From positions 58,864 to 122,863 of the forward strand of contig QZCP01000834.1 of assembly GCA_003956705.1 (NCBI GenBank): a stretch of DNA of 64,000 nt, written 5' to 3'. Under the pieces are notes generated by a model, which worked only from the letters and a program-made list of their open reading frames with translations, did not search any database and was not told the DNA's origin. The position numbers and the translations under genes were made by a program. Of this stretch, positions 54,608 through 64,000 are shown one piece after another. This DNA comes from Brevipalpus yothersi (Eukaryota > Arthropoda > Arachnida > Trombidiformes > Tenuipalpidae). Numbering within the stretch: the stretch's first letter is position 1; each line of letters starts with the position of its first letter.

Positions 54608-57600
54608 ATGGTGGACACTAGCACTCTCAATGAAATCTCCAAGTCGGAGCATGGTGATCTACTTGGTGGACACTTTAGCTTTGACAAAACATACTTCAAC
54701 ATCAGCCGTAAGTATGATCACCCGAATTTGGTAAATCATCTTAAGACCTTGACGGCGTCGTGCCTCAAGTGTGTCACAGGTAAAACTTCCACACATCCAA
54801 CGTTCATCAAGCAGATGAAACCAGTTGGAAAATTCCCCATGCAGTTCATGGAATTGGATGTTATGGGTCCCGTACCAGCATCATACAAACAGAATCAACT
54901 CATCGTCGTGATGGTTGACTCTTTGACACGATTTGTCTTTGCGAAACCGATTCGCAATCAGAGAGCTGAGAACATCATCAAGTTTCTCGATGAAACTTTT
55001 CAGCAATTTGGCTATCCTGAGGTCATTCAAACCGATCAGGGTAGAAATTTCATTAGCTCCGAGCTGAATGATTACTTCACCGAAACGAACGTGAAACATC
55101 GTGTTTCCACACCTTATCACCCTCAATCTCAGGGAATTGTCGAAAGAACTAACGGTACTCTAGGTACACAACTCCGAATACTAGTTCAAGGTAACCCGCT
55201 TCGTGCGTGGGACACTTTCGTAGGTCCAGCAGTATTCTCGATTACCAATTCGTTCAACCGATCAACTGGATTCGCTCCAGCAGCACTCATGTTCGGAAAA
55301 CAGTTCCGGAAACCGTCAGATAACTCACTTCCTTCCTTTCAGCAAGAAGATGATGTAACTCTCAACCGGCGCCGAGCCAGAGAGAAGTTACTGCGCAATC
55401 AACTCAAATACATTGAGTCTGATAGAAGCACTAAAAGTCCCATTGAAAAGGGCCAAATTGTCTTCATGAGACAACATCTTGCCGATTCAGGTAAAAAGCT
55501 ATCGCCTGTATTTAAAGGACCATTTTTAGTATTAGATCGATTTGGTGCAGTACTCCGTGTACTGGACATAGCTCGAAAGAGAACATTCAACGCGAATGTG
55601 TCTCAATGTAAACGATACCGAGGAGTCCTTACTCCATCAATGCATGCTGCCATTGCTATTCATTTTCCTAGCAGCGACCATTCTCGCCGCACTTCAGATC
55701 GCCCAAGCTTGGCAAATAAGCGAGATGAGAAAAACAATCAGACAAAGAAGATCCGTTCTTCAAATCTGAATAACCGTCAAGATCGGCACGGAGCCATATC
55801 TTCTGAAGATTCTGAGACCTTTTCAGAATCAAGTGAGAATGAAAGAGAGCTCGAAATTGGTCAAGAAAATGATCAAATAGAGCATCTGAGTGTTTTTCCC
55901 AATCAGTGTGAAAGCGAACTATTTCCCTCCACCGAGGAGGAAGAAGAGCAGGAAGAAGAGAAGAAGATAGAAGTTACAACCGATGTAGCCGAAACTCAAA
56001 GAAAAGAGGCCAAAGTTAAGCCCAACATTGTCTCCAATGTTCACCGAGAACATTTTACCCCTCATTCTAAGGATAAAGATCTATTCAATGCTCTCACGAA
56101 GAGAAGCACTGAACAGCCTGAAGGCAAGCCCTTTGTTAAGCATTCAGAGAAGAATCTCAACTCTGAGTATATGCAACAGCAATCTCCGCGATTGCAAGAG
56201 AATTTTCTGGAACCTGGTCACATGCAACCAGTGATCACCAGTTCAAATTCCATTAGCAAAGTTGATACACTGCCTTCTGAAACCGATTCAGTTAGCAACG
56301 ATGATGAGCCAATCGCAGCACGAGTGAGAAAGAGATCCGATCGAAAATTTCGGATACCACCACCTTTTCTCTACTCCTTCTTGATCCTCCGTGGATCATC
56401 TTCTCCCTCATCTGATCATTTGTCTCCCTCGGAGCATGATGAAGATAATTCCTCACTTTCATTTCCGTTATCATTCAAAACTGATCACCGAGATCAAGAC
56501 TCGACGTCTTTGCAAAAATTCTCTTTCTCTCATCTCTCTTTCTCTCTACAAAATGATTGTAGATTTGATCTTCGTGATCACCATTGCCACTTCAATTCTT
56601 ATTACCCTCATGGTAATAAAGTAATTTCAATCTCCTTGCATTGGTCAGGCCACCGAGGCCAGTTTCCCGAAGTCAGCAAACATTTTCCTCTCAGTGGTCT
56701 TCGCGACCTCCTTTTCCCTCTTCCTGGCCCCGGGCCAAAGAAGAATACTCGAACCGATCGAAGTATTGTCAGGGAAAGTCCAGCGCTCACATGCAGTTCT
56801 CTTTTACCACATAATGTGGACTGCCATAAGCTTCCATTGTATGACCATGTACTTGGGTCGTTATTTCCGTATCCGTCCAACCCTACTGTTGGCTTCATAT
56901 GGATGCACCTCCTTCGTTCTGTTGCTCACGGAGCACTCGCTGTACTATCGTTCTCGAGGTTGGTTAAAACTCTAGTACCACCAGAAAACCACCTCAGTAT
57001 GTTTCTTGACACGGAGTCAACAACTTCACTTGAAGTTTTCCTTCTCCTTCGAATCACTCTGTGTGATTACACTGTGTTAGTGTGTCAATTGACCATTGGC
57101 TTCCGTAGCCAAAGCATAGACATTTGTGCTTTATCTTTGCTTCATGCAAATAACTTTGAACATTACATCACTCCGTGTGATCATCATCTTCATCTTTCTG
57201 TGCATCTTCATCAAGTTGAAGTGACTTTTCCCAATCACCGTGGTCATCTTCATGACAATCATCTTGATCATCCTCATCTTTATCATAACTTTGTGCAGCG
57301 TTCATATCACTGGCAAAATGCCACCAGTTCAAGAACTAGTTGCGAGCGAGTCCATCGACAAAGTTTATGTGTGTATCTACATCTTTGCGATGGTCAGCTT
57401 GATGATTACTCATTATATTCTTGCCAAAATCATCATCGAAAAAGTTTGAAAACTCTCATTTACTGTGGTGGATCATTGCACGAAGCAATTGATCAGAACA
57501 GTTTCAGTTGTGATCTCCGTGATCACACTGCATTCTCATCTTTCCATTCTCTCCTCGATGAAGAGTCATTCTTCACGTTTCTCTGTGCATCATCATCACA

Positions 57601-57985
57601 TCAAATCACCCACTTCATCTTTCCCATCAGTAAAATTTGGCTGCAGCATCTTACAATACAAAGCTGTAAGTTTGAAACGAAACTCCAAGCGATCCGAAAT
57701 CGTCTTGAAAATAAACTTTTCCTGCCTTCGAAATCGAATAGAAACACGCGTAGTGTTTATCATTTGACTGCTCCGTGCAGTATCATTCCATTTACTTTAC
57801 GTAACATCAGTACGTTTATTGCATCATCTTCCGGTCTCAAAGCATCCGTTGCTCCGGAACCACTTCTCGACTTCCGTTTCTCTACACTTTCATCACTGCT
57901 CCATGCAGTTCATCTTCATCGATTTCTGATCTTCAGGATCAATTGTATAAACATTTATCGACTAGATATCCACCGGTCTCCGTGA
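54608..57985 (+). CDS. Integrase with long C-terminal extension, element 2
   Basis: The frame is open from 54443; the first ATG is 54608. Positions are from that Met. The zinc-binding N domain is H15-x6-H22...C52-x2-C55. The catalytic core is D84, D143 and E179, spaced D-x58-D-x35-E. A C-terminal DNA-binding region extends to about 345. Residues 345-590 are charged and disordered. The remaining 530 codons stay open but give a His/Ser/Leu-rich, unconserved-looking product, and part of that stretch is better explained by another frame (see 56553). The true C terminus may therefore be near residue 590-640. Expressed in cis only if the upstream frame change is bridged. Confidence 0.8.
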   Translation: MVDTSTLNEISKSEHGDLLGGHFSFDKTYFNISRKYDHPNLVNHLKTLTASCLKCVTGKTSTHPTFIKQMKPVGKFPMQFMELDVMGPVPASYKQNQLIVVMVDSLTRFVFAKPIRNQRAENIIKFLDETFQQFGYPEVIQTDQGRNFISSELNDYFTETNVKHRVSTPYHPQSQGIVERTNGTLGTQLRILVQGNPLRAWDTFVGPAVFSITNSFNRSTGFAPAALMFGKQFRKPSDNSLPSFQQEDDVTLNRRRAREKLLRNQLKYIESDRSTKSPIEKGQIVFMRQHLADSGKKLSPVFKGPFLVLDRFGAVLRVLDIARKRTFNANVSQCKRYRGVLTPSMHAAIAIHFPSSDHSRRTSDRPSLANKRDEKNNQTKKIRSSNLNNRQDRHGAISSEDSETFSESSENERELEIGQENDQIEHLSVFPNQCESELFPSTEEEEEQEEEKKIEVTTDVAETQRKEAKVKPNIVSNVHREHFTPHSKDKDLFNALTKRSTEQPEGKPFVKHSEKNLNSEYMQQQSPRLQENFLEPGHMQPVITSSNSISKVDTLPSETDSVSNDDEPIAARVRKRSDRKFRIPPPFLYSFLILRGSSSPSSDHLSPSEHDEDNSSLSFPLSFKTDHRDQDSTSLQKFSFSHLSFSLQNDCRFDLRDHHCHFNSYYPHGNKVISISLHWSGHRGQFPEVSKHFPLSGLRDLLFPLPGPGPKKNTRTDRSIVRESPALTCSSLLPHNVDCHKLPLYDHVLGSLFPYPSNPTVGFIWMHLLRSVAHGALAVLSFSRLVKTLVPPENHLSMFLDTESTTSLEVFLLLRITLCDYTVLVCQLTIGFRSQSIDICALSLLHANNFEHYITPCDHHLHLSVHLHQVEVTFPNHRGHLHDNHLDHPHLYHNFVQRSYHWQNATSSRTSCERVHRQSLCVYLHLCDGQLDDYSLYSCQNHHRKSLKTLIYCGGSLHEAIDQNSFSCDLRDHTAFSSFHSLLDEESFFTFLCASSSHQITHFIFPISKIWLQHLTIQSCKFETKLQAIRNRLENKLFLPSKSNRNTRSVYHLTAPCSIIPFTLRNISTFIASSSGLKASVAPEPLLDFRFSTLSSLLHAVHLHRFLIFRINCINIYRLDIHRSP
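56553..56975 (+). CDS. Possible membrane protein in a frame overlapping the integrase extension
   Basis: The +1-related frame begins at ATG 56553 with a hydrophobic start (MIVDLIFVITIATSILITLM), is interrupted by TAA at 56622, then is open for 117 codons. These show three hydrophobic stretches (NIFLSVVFATSFSLFL, LFYHIMWTAISFHCM, LLLASYGCTSFVLLL). A GT-AG pair at 56613-56648 would remove the stop but gives an intron of only 36 bp. Codons here are richer in purine first positions than the integrase frame. More hydrophobic runs follow in the same frame at 57240-57449. It could be a decayed Env-like or accessory membrane protein; low confidence. Confidence 0.25.
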
Positions 57986-57996
57986 CCATCATTAGT

Positions 57997-60900
57997 ATGT
58001 CATCTTCATCTGAGCGCGAAGCTCAACCAGTGCCTACAATGGACTATTCATCCATAATCAAACTGCTAATTCGGATGAAGTACAGGCAACCGCTGCTTCG
58101 ACTTCTACCGAAGGTAAATGTTCATGGATTCCGTGAGGAACATGTAACCTCAGCCATCATCGATGATGACCGTTTCCTCTGCAAACTTTGCATCCACTTT
58201 GTTCGTGGAATCATCAGTTGCCGTAACTGCTCATCACTGTATTGTGCTGCCTGTTACGCAATTTTAAAAGAGTTTAAAGCTGCTCTTCCTCTTGCTTCTC
58301 TCCTCCGTGGAGATGGTAGTTTTGTGTGCTTGGAATGCCTTCCAAGTAATCGTTATGGTGACGAAGGACCACTGCCAATTGACATTTCTGATGCATATCG
58401 ATGCACATACTTCATTTGTCCACGATCAAATTGCAATGCCAACTTGCTCTATGATGACTACGAAAATCATGTTGCCACCTGTAATCAAGGTGAATGTTTC
58501 GACTATCCCGATTACGATCTGTTAATCGCCACCAATGATTGCCTCAGCTTGAACAAAACGCTTCCTCAAGCAAAGGAAAACTGTCCACGAAAGACAGTAC
58601 CGAGGTCACCGAGACCTATGCAAATTGAATCCTCATCTCAGCACCGTAATGTGCCAGCTATTACTGCCAGTTCACCATCACCGGTACCAGTACCAGTTCT
58701 ACTCTCTCAAACCTTATCCGAGAGAGCATCACCAGATATTGTCAGCACCCAAGAATCAGCATCTGGAGACAATTGTAACCGATCGCATAACGTTGCATCG
58801 GGTTGGAACAGACCATCATCGGTCACTCTGTCAGATCCCGGATTCTTGCATATCAGTTCGTCTGATGATCAAGCCAGTACTGCCGCTCACGAAGAGCGTA
58901 GACGTCAATTTGCCGAAGTTCTTAATCGCTACAATCCGTTTGAAGCTGATGAACGATCTTCCCCCTCTAGCCCTCACCATACAGCACCAAAAATTGCTGC
59001 TAGAGAAAGTCCACCGAGGACTAGCACATCATGTGCACCTTCTTTTGGTCCAAAGCCTTATGATGGACCACCTAAACCTCATTTTCCCACTGGAGCTTCT
59101 ACATCGAAGAATACTCCAGAATTCGAACAAGCAGAAGCTGTCGATGAATATCTCCATGGTGGCTATCCTGATATACGCCACATGATGCCTCCTCCTACGA
59201 TCACCGAGATTCGTAAGGGAATGCAACGATGGCCTACTCAGCCTACTGTTCACATTCCATCATCATCATCATCAGCAGCATCTACATCATCTTATTCATC
59301 TGATTCCGCCAGTATTGCACCCCAAGACAAGAATCAGCGTCGAAAGATGATTCTTGCTCCTCGTCATCATATTCGAGAAGATGTTCGAGGTAGATTGACT
59401 CCAACACAGTTGGAATTTATGCGCCAATATTTCGATCAGTTGAACATCGATTTCAAGTTCAAGTCGAATGCTCCACAGTTTGTCCTCAACACCCATACCG
59501 TCAGAAACAGAGCTGATGTTTGGCGCTGAAGACCATCAGCTGAACCTCCACTGCTTTCAGAATGGATGGACAAAATTATTGCATCCAATCAAGATCACAG
59601 CTATCCTGCAGATGCTGTTATCGCACTATACTCAGCCTCCGTTCTCACCAGATACCCTGGCGAAGAAGAAGCATCTCTCCGCAGTGTATGGGTTTCCATC
59701 GTACGGGACGATGGCACTGTAGTATTCGAAACTTTTATTAAGCATCCTAAAGAGTGCATCATGAATTTCCATACCACATCTCATGGATTGTCGTGGAGAC
59801 AAATCCGAACTGGACAGAATCCAGCAACTGCCATTAAACAAGTCACCGAATACATTGCCACAGCTCGACTCGTCGTCGGCACCACACCTGAAGCCCATTT
59901 GCTAACCTTAGGCTATTCATCTGATCAAATGTCAGTCATTCGGCCAAAGCTCGTAGATCTTTGCCGATTTTACTCACCATATACATCACTTAAAACCATC
60001 AGTTTTAGATGCATCGTGCATCTTCTTCTCAACGAGAGAATCGATTACGCTTTCGATCATCATCCTCCGTCTTACACTGCCAAATTGGCCATCAAATTCT
60101 TTTTCCTCTCTCGACCTCTCATCGAGGAACCCCAATACCAATGGATGGGGAATACATGGGTCGCAAGGCGCCTAGCTTTGTATGCTCAGAACCGTCGCCC
60201 ATGGCCTGCAAGTCTCACTACTTATGAGCAATATTGTCCTCCAGATTGTCCACCACAATGGAATCACGGTCGTGAAAATGCTAATCCAGATGAATGGACA
60301 ACTCATCATTAATCTCCATCAAGTGATCCTGAACTCGAGCCACCTCTAAGAGTAGGCAGAGAAGTTCGACGTGAAGATATTGAGAATCTAGATCGATTTC
60401 ACGACGACCGTGAACTATCTCCAATCGACTGGGATGATGCGCTCGGTGCGCATAGTGCTCGAGACAATGTTCAAAATCCTACTGATGACAATCATCCAGT
60501 AGAAGAATCTGTGGCACCAAGCCTCCAACCTGACGAGCAGGTTGCTATTTCTCATCAGCATCCTTCTGCTCCTCCCCCATCATCTGCATCATCAGTTCTT
60601 CCAGATGAAGTTCTGCTCATTTTCCCTTCTGGAAATCTGGGGCTTACTGACGAACAGAATGCCCAACTGATAGATGAGCACTTGAATAGTGCCTCAGAAG
60701 AACTCGCCTTTTCTGCTGCTTCCTCTCTTTTCGATGAAGCCGTTGTTCCATCTCGAGATCCTGAGATCGATGCCCAAATTAATTCCAAGGCAGAGCATGG
60801 AATCCAAGAGGTGCCAGAATCTATGGTTTTCACCTTTTCTCAGCCAGCAATCGCTCGGAAAAGCCCATCACAAAGCTCTCACACCACGGATCAAGCCATG

Positions 60901-61332
60901 GATGAGAGCCCTGGATTTTCTCCTCTCTCACCTCCTGCAGGGCAACCAATTATGCCACCCGAGACCACTGAATCACCCCAAGCTAATGATCCGCATCAGC
61001 CAGCAGCTGCCCTGGATCTCTCTTCCCAAGACTTGCCTGTTCAATTAGAGTCTTCAACTCTCAGCTCTCAAAGCTCTGCTTCTCAATCCTCTCAAACACC
61101 GCAAAAAGCAAAGTCCAAGGCTGGCTCATCGAGTTCAAAAGTAACTAAGCCTGCACGGCGTCAATCGACTCGTGGTTTATCACCAAATTTGCAACAGTCA
61201 CTCGGTGTGACCACCAGCTCAGTTCCCGGAACTTCCATCCTCAATCCAGCAGTACGACATCGTACATGTCCCACTCTCGTGAGTGGTAAGACCAAGGCAA
61301 AGAAGTCTACGAAAGACAAGAACAAGCCATGA
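57997..61332 (+). pseudogene. Third ORF of element 2: RING-like/TRAF plus pseudo-exonuclease, with two in-frame stops
   Basis: Homologue of the intact ORF at 20-3040. One frame runs from ATG 57997 (MSSSSER; an upstream ATG at 57943 also exists) to 61332, interrupted only by TGA at 59527-59529 and TAA at 60310-60312. The N terminus carries the same cysteine pattern (FLCKLCIHFVRG, CRNCSSLYCAAC) and TRAF-type C-x4-C-x11-H-x3-C. After a disordered stretch comes LTPTQLEFM. The exonuclease-like domain (59566-60110) has VIALYSASV where a DCE motif is expected, VFETFIKHP, VVGTTPEAHLLTLGY and HHPPSYTAKLAIKF; catalytic acidic residues are missing. The tail is acidic and Ser-rich. Stops may be mutations or readthrough sites. 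Confidence 0.75.
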
Positions 61333-61383
61333 TCATCGTCATTCCTGCTTTCTCACCATCATCGAGGTGGTGTCATGGTCATG

Positions 61384-61394
61384 GAACGGGGGTC
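61384..61394 (+). other. Polypurine tract of element 2
   Basis: ggaacgggggtc-type purine run directly before the TG of the 3' LTR, the expected plus-strand primer site. Confidence 0.65.
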
Positions 61395-61964
61395 TGTTAG
61401 CAGAATTAGTCTGCCACCCCGATGATGCTTCGTCAGCATCCATTCAATCCATTTATTAATCTCATTTATTCAATCTACTTTTTTTTGTATGCTATTTTCT
61501 TATGTTGACCTATATTTCGGCCATTGGTCTACGTGACCATCTGGCAGCGCGATGCTGCACATCTGTGTTAACGGATGTTGCTGACCATCGGTTGGTCTTC
61601 CTCTTCCGACTCTCTTCCATATCCTGGCTCTCCGTGAGCCCAGGGTATAAAAGCCGAAACCTTTTCCCATTCTGGACACTTGCTTCTACCCCCCAGAGCA
61701 AGTCGTCACTCTGCCCGATTCTTGGCCGCCGTGGCCATAGTAGTTTTGTAACCTTTTTTTGTAGTTCCCATTAAACCTATTGTATCACTTGTTTGAGTTG
61801 CACTCGGTGTGCTTATTGCCTACGTTCGGTCCCTTAGGTTCTTGTGCGCCTATCAACCGTGAGCGGCCCTCATAGGTTGGTGAAGTCAGAGAATTATTGA
61901 ACTCGGTGTTCAATTATACTTAGTTTTAGTGTGTTTGAGTGCTAAGTTCGGTAATTTTCCCACA
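61395..61964 (+). repeat. 3' LTR (570 bp) of element 2
   Basis: Same length as the 5' LTR and identical to it as far as I compared, apart from one A/G difference (cagagcaag against cagaacaag). Followed by the CATC target duplication. Confidence 0.95.
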
Positions 61965-62271
61965 CATCTTATCTCTCCAAATGACTGATAAAGACTTAGT
62001 GTGTTTAGTTATAAGAAAAAAACTTAGAAAGATCATTCTCCAAGCAGACATTTGTAAGATCAGCGAGAAAAAAACCTCTCATTATCTGCCAAAGTGGATC
62101 AACTAGAATCTTGTGCATATACTGTCTCTCATCGATTTGATTAAAATTCTCTACATTTTAGAAAATCTAACACCCTCATTGAGGAATAGTTCGGGTTTTG
62201 AACACTAAGTCTTCCCATTGTGCCTCAATTTTCAGCTGCCGTGTTCTTTAATCTACGCTCCTCTCTTTGTA
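61965..62271 (+). other. Remaining 5' flank of the zinc-finger gene at 62272
   Basis: Continues the subgroup B upstream block cut at 48691. About 300 bp separate the 3' LTR from the start codon, so LTR promoter activity could reach the gene. Confidence 0.6.
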
Positions 62272-63487
62272 ATGCCCTTCATGGTGAGTAATAATTGGAA
62301 TCAATCAATAAACATTAGTTTTCCTGTTCTAAATGAGCATCTGATCCATCACACTGCAAACAGATCAATTCCAAGAGGAAGAGCCAACTGAGGGAAGCTA
62401 TCCAAGACATTCTAGTGGATCAGCAAAAGACTCAAAAGTTCAGGAGGTTCTTGGAGGAAATCATCGAGGACAACATTTCCAATTTGAATAGTAAAAAAAA
62501 GAATCTGGTGAAGAGAATGGATGGAAATCCAACAAACTGATTGTTAGTGACAAACTTAGAGCTCAATCATCATCTGGAAACTTGACTGAAAGGAACGAAG
62601 AAGCAGAGATTGATCTGAAGTCTCGCTCAACTTCAACAAACCGAGCATTTCCAGTGGAAAGATCACCAACAGTATCAATCAGGTCAGGTTTATTGGATCC
62701 AGAGAAGAAAAATGTTGAAAAATATCCCGAATTAGTTTTTATAGACCACCAAAAGGCTTACAAACTCAGAATCACTGGGAAAAACATCCACACTCATTCA
62801 AAGACAGGCTTCAAATATCAGACATACTATAAAGGGCAACCAATTGACAAGAAGGAGATGGAGCAACTCATCGAAGCGAAATTTTCGAAAAATCAATCAG
62901 GGCAACCTATCTGTGGAATTCATACAAGATGTTGCTACTCTGAACCAAAAAAGAGGACTCGAAATTTTAAGCAAGATTTGAAAAAGCACATTGCGACTTG
63001 CATCATAACTTACATCTGCCGATTTTGCCTCCATACTTTCGGAGATCAGAGTAACCTATCCAAACATTTTAGTGAACATCTTGCAAAGAAATCTTCAAAA
63101 ATTCCGAGAAAATTCATGCAAAACAACTTGATTGTCATGATGGACTATCAGAGAAAATATGAGCTCAATCTATCCGATGAGAATGTTTCCATTCATCCTA
63201 GTGGGTATGAGTATCAAATCTATTACAAGGGCCAGGCCATCAGTGAAGAAAAGCAAGCAAAAGTGAGGGAAAGATTGGGTAAGAGGACCAAATCAGGATG
63301 GACTCTCTGTGATATCCATGACAATTGTAACTATCATGAACCTAGAATGGTGTCACGATTCAATCAACAGTCGTTAAACCACCTCACATCCTCTTATTTC
63401 ACCTTCTTGTGTCGATATTGTTTCAAAACATATAGCAAGATGCAATTTCTTGCTGAGCATTGCCGCAAACATCCAAACATATTGTAA
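62272..63487 (+). pseudogene. Zinc-finger family member, subgroup B, with one frameshift
   Basis: Exon 1 is 62272-62283 (MPFM), followed by a gtgagt donor; exon 2 starts at 62364 after aaacag (INSKRKSQLREAIQDIL). Around 62494-62502 an A8 run replaces a longer linker stretch of its relatives and is one base short of keeping frame, so translation stops after about 20 codons. Downstream, from about 62503 to 63487, the frame is fully open, with both modules and all fingers intact (YICRFCL...HFSEH; FLCRYCF...HCRKH). A homopolymer error, a very recent mutation or a segregating null allele are all possible. Confidence 0.7.
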
Positions 63488-64000
63488 TGTGAAAAGTCAT
63501 CTGTTTTATGAAATATTTGTCTCAAAATTTCTGCTTCTCATTCAACTCCTTCCCACTCTGTCACCCAGTCAATGTCTGATCGTTAGCCATCAAATGATCA
63601 CCACTCTTGGCTTGTTCATCGTGAAAATCATCAAAAGTTAATTCCTGTGATTCAGATTTTGTTGTATCGAGTATTTCACTGACCAAAAAAATAGAAAGCT
63701 AGAGATTATTGTGGGAAGGTCCTGAAGAAATGAATTGGCGCAACTCTATAAATCAATCTTTTTCTACACATGTTATACGAAGCAAAACGAAAATTTCTCT
63801 AGCCACTAACCTTCTATTGAATGTTATTGTAGACAAAACTGTTTGAATTTGAGACAGTAATTATAGACCAAACCAAATGGATGAATTTATTCTCATTCCA
63901 TTCCCAATGTCAGGTGTAAGGAAAATATGATACCGAGGTATGCTCGACCATCGTCCGTGACTATCTCAGACTATAACTTGACTCTCATGCCATTATCTAT
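63488..64000 (+). other. Intergenic, family 3' flank
   Basis: Homologous to 28146-28780 and 42915-43510. It continues past the window edge, so the array may extend further. Confidence 0.5.

Larger units (their letters stand above)
48692..61964 (+). mobile_element. Complete Ty3/gypsy-type LTR retrotransposon (element 2), 13.3 kb
   Basis: Two 570-bp LTRs differ at one base that I can see (A at about 48994, G in the 3' copy), implying a recent insertion. The order is LTR, primer site, Gag, NC-PR-RT-RNaseH, IN, a large third ORF, purine tract, LTR. The PR-RT-RH-IN order is diagnostic of Ty3/gypsy. Coding lesions or recoding sites are present: a TAA between Gag and NC, a -1 shift between RNase H and IN, and TGA and TAA in the third ORF. 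It is inserted about 0.3 kb upstream of the zinc-finger gene at 62272, in the same orientation. Confidence 0.95.

Noticed and set aside
56391..56624. Treating ATG 56391 as the start of the overlapping membrane frame
   Set aside because: Upstream of about 56530 the integrase frame (Ser/Asp/Glu-rich linker) is more plausible. The hydrophobic part starts at ATG 56553.
58625..59185. A 186-codon frame inside the third ORF of element 2
   Set aside because: It overlaps the disordered part of the homologous frame and has no counterpart in element 1.
48692..61964. Classing element 2 as an endogenous retrovirus with env
   Set aside because: The third ORF has zinc-finger and nuclease-like features, no signal peptide, no fusion-peptide-like or membrane anchor segment. 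The overlapping hydrophobic frame is too uncertain.

Overview
The window is nuclear DNA of an arthropod. It is AT-rich, with short GT-AG introns (61-77 bases in most genes, up to a few hundred in the receptors), tandem families of seven-transmembrane chemoreceptor-like genes and Ty3/gypsy-type LTR retrotransposons. The receptors keep most of the protein in one large exon, and the last transmembrane segment and C-terminal tail come from one or two short 3' exons. This layout, the lineage-restricted zinc-finger array and the compact introns suggest a spider mite such as Tetranychus. That assignment is inference; nothing in the window identifies the species directly.

Layout. (1) 1-3582: the 3' end of a gypsy-type element whose upstream part lies outside the window. 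It carries an intact 1006-codon accessory ORF and a 482-bp 3' LTR. (2) 3583-23617: a receptor cluster, with genes at 3998, 6099 and 14207 on plus and at 17838 and 22220 on minus. It also holds two receptor relics, a small secreted cysteine-rich peptide gene (8049-8344), a mariner-type transposase relic, a GA-rich low-complexity tract and a 1168-bp solo LTR. The first zinc-finger gene (20398) sits between the two minus-strand receptors. (3) 24845-48690: a plus-strand tandem array of a four-zinc-finger protein family interleaved with one more receptor (33262) and with pseudogenes. Its intergenic blocks are themselves duplicated. (4) 48692-61964: a complete gypsy-type element with two 570-bp LTRs that I see differing at one base, a CATC target duplication and a tRNA-Ala-like primer site. 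It encodes Gag, NC-PR-RT-RNaseH, integrase and a second copy of the accessory ORF. (5) 62272-63487: a last zinc-finger gene with one frameshift, then intergenic sequence.

Counting 20398, there are eight intact zinc-finger genes, one with a single frameshift, one clear pseudogene and several fragments, all on plus. Coding starts with a 12-base exon segment (Met-x-x-Met, or a variant of it) followed by one long exon. Each protein has an N-terminal helical segment, a low-complexity linker and two copies of an approximately 110-residue module, each ending in an atypical finger and a classical C2H2 finger. I do not recognise the family.

The two gypsy elements share an unusual third ORF: a RING-like and TRAF-type cysteine-rich N terminus, a long disordered region, and a domain whose landmarks match the REXO/ISG20 DEDDh exonucleases but whose catalytic residues are largely lost. 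This captured pseudo-exonuclease and the zinc-finger array are the two most novel items in the window. Several retroelement and paralogous-gene boundaries were fixed by comparing occupied with empty paralogous sites inside the window.
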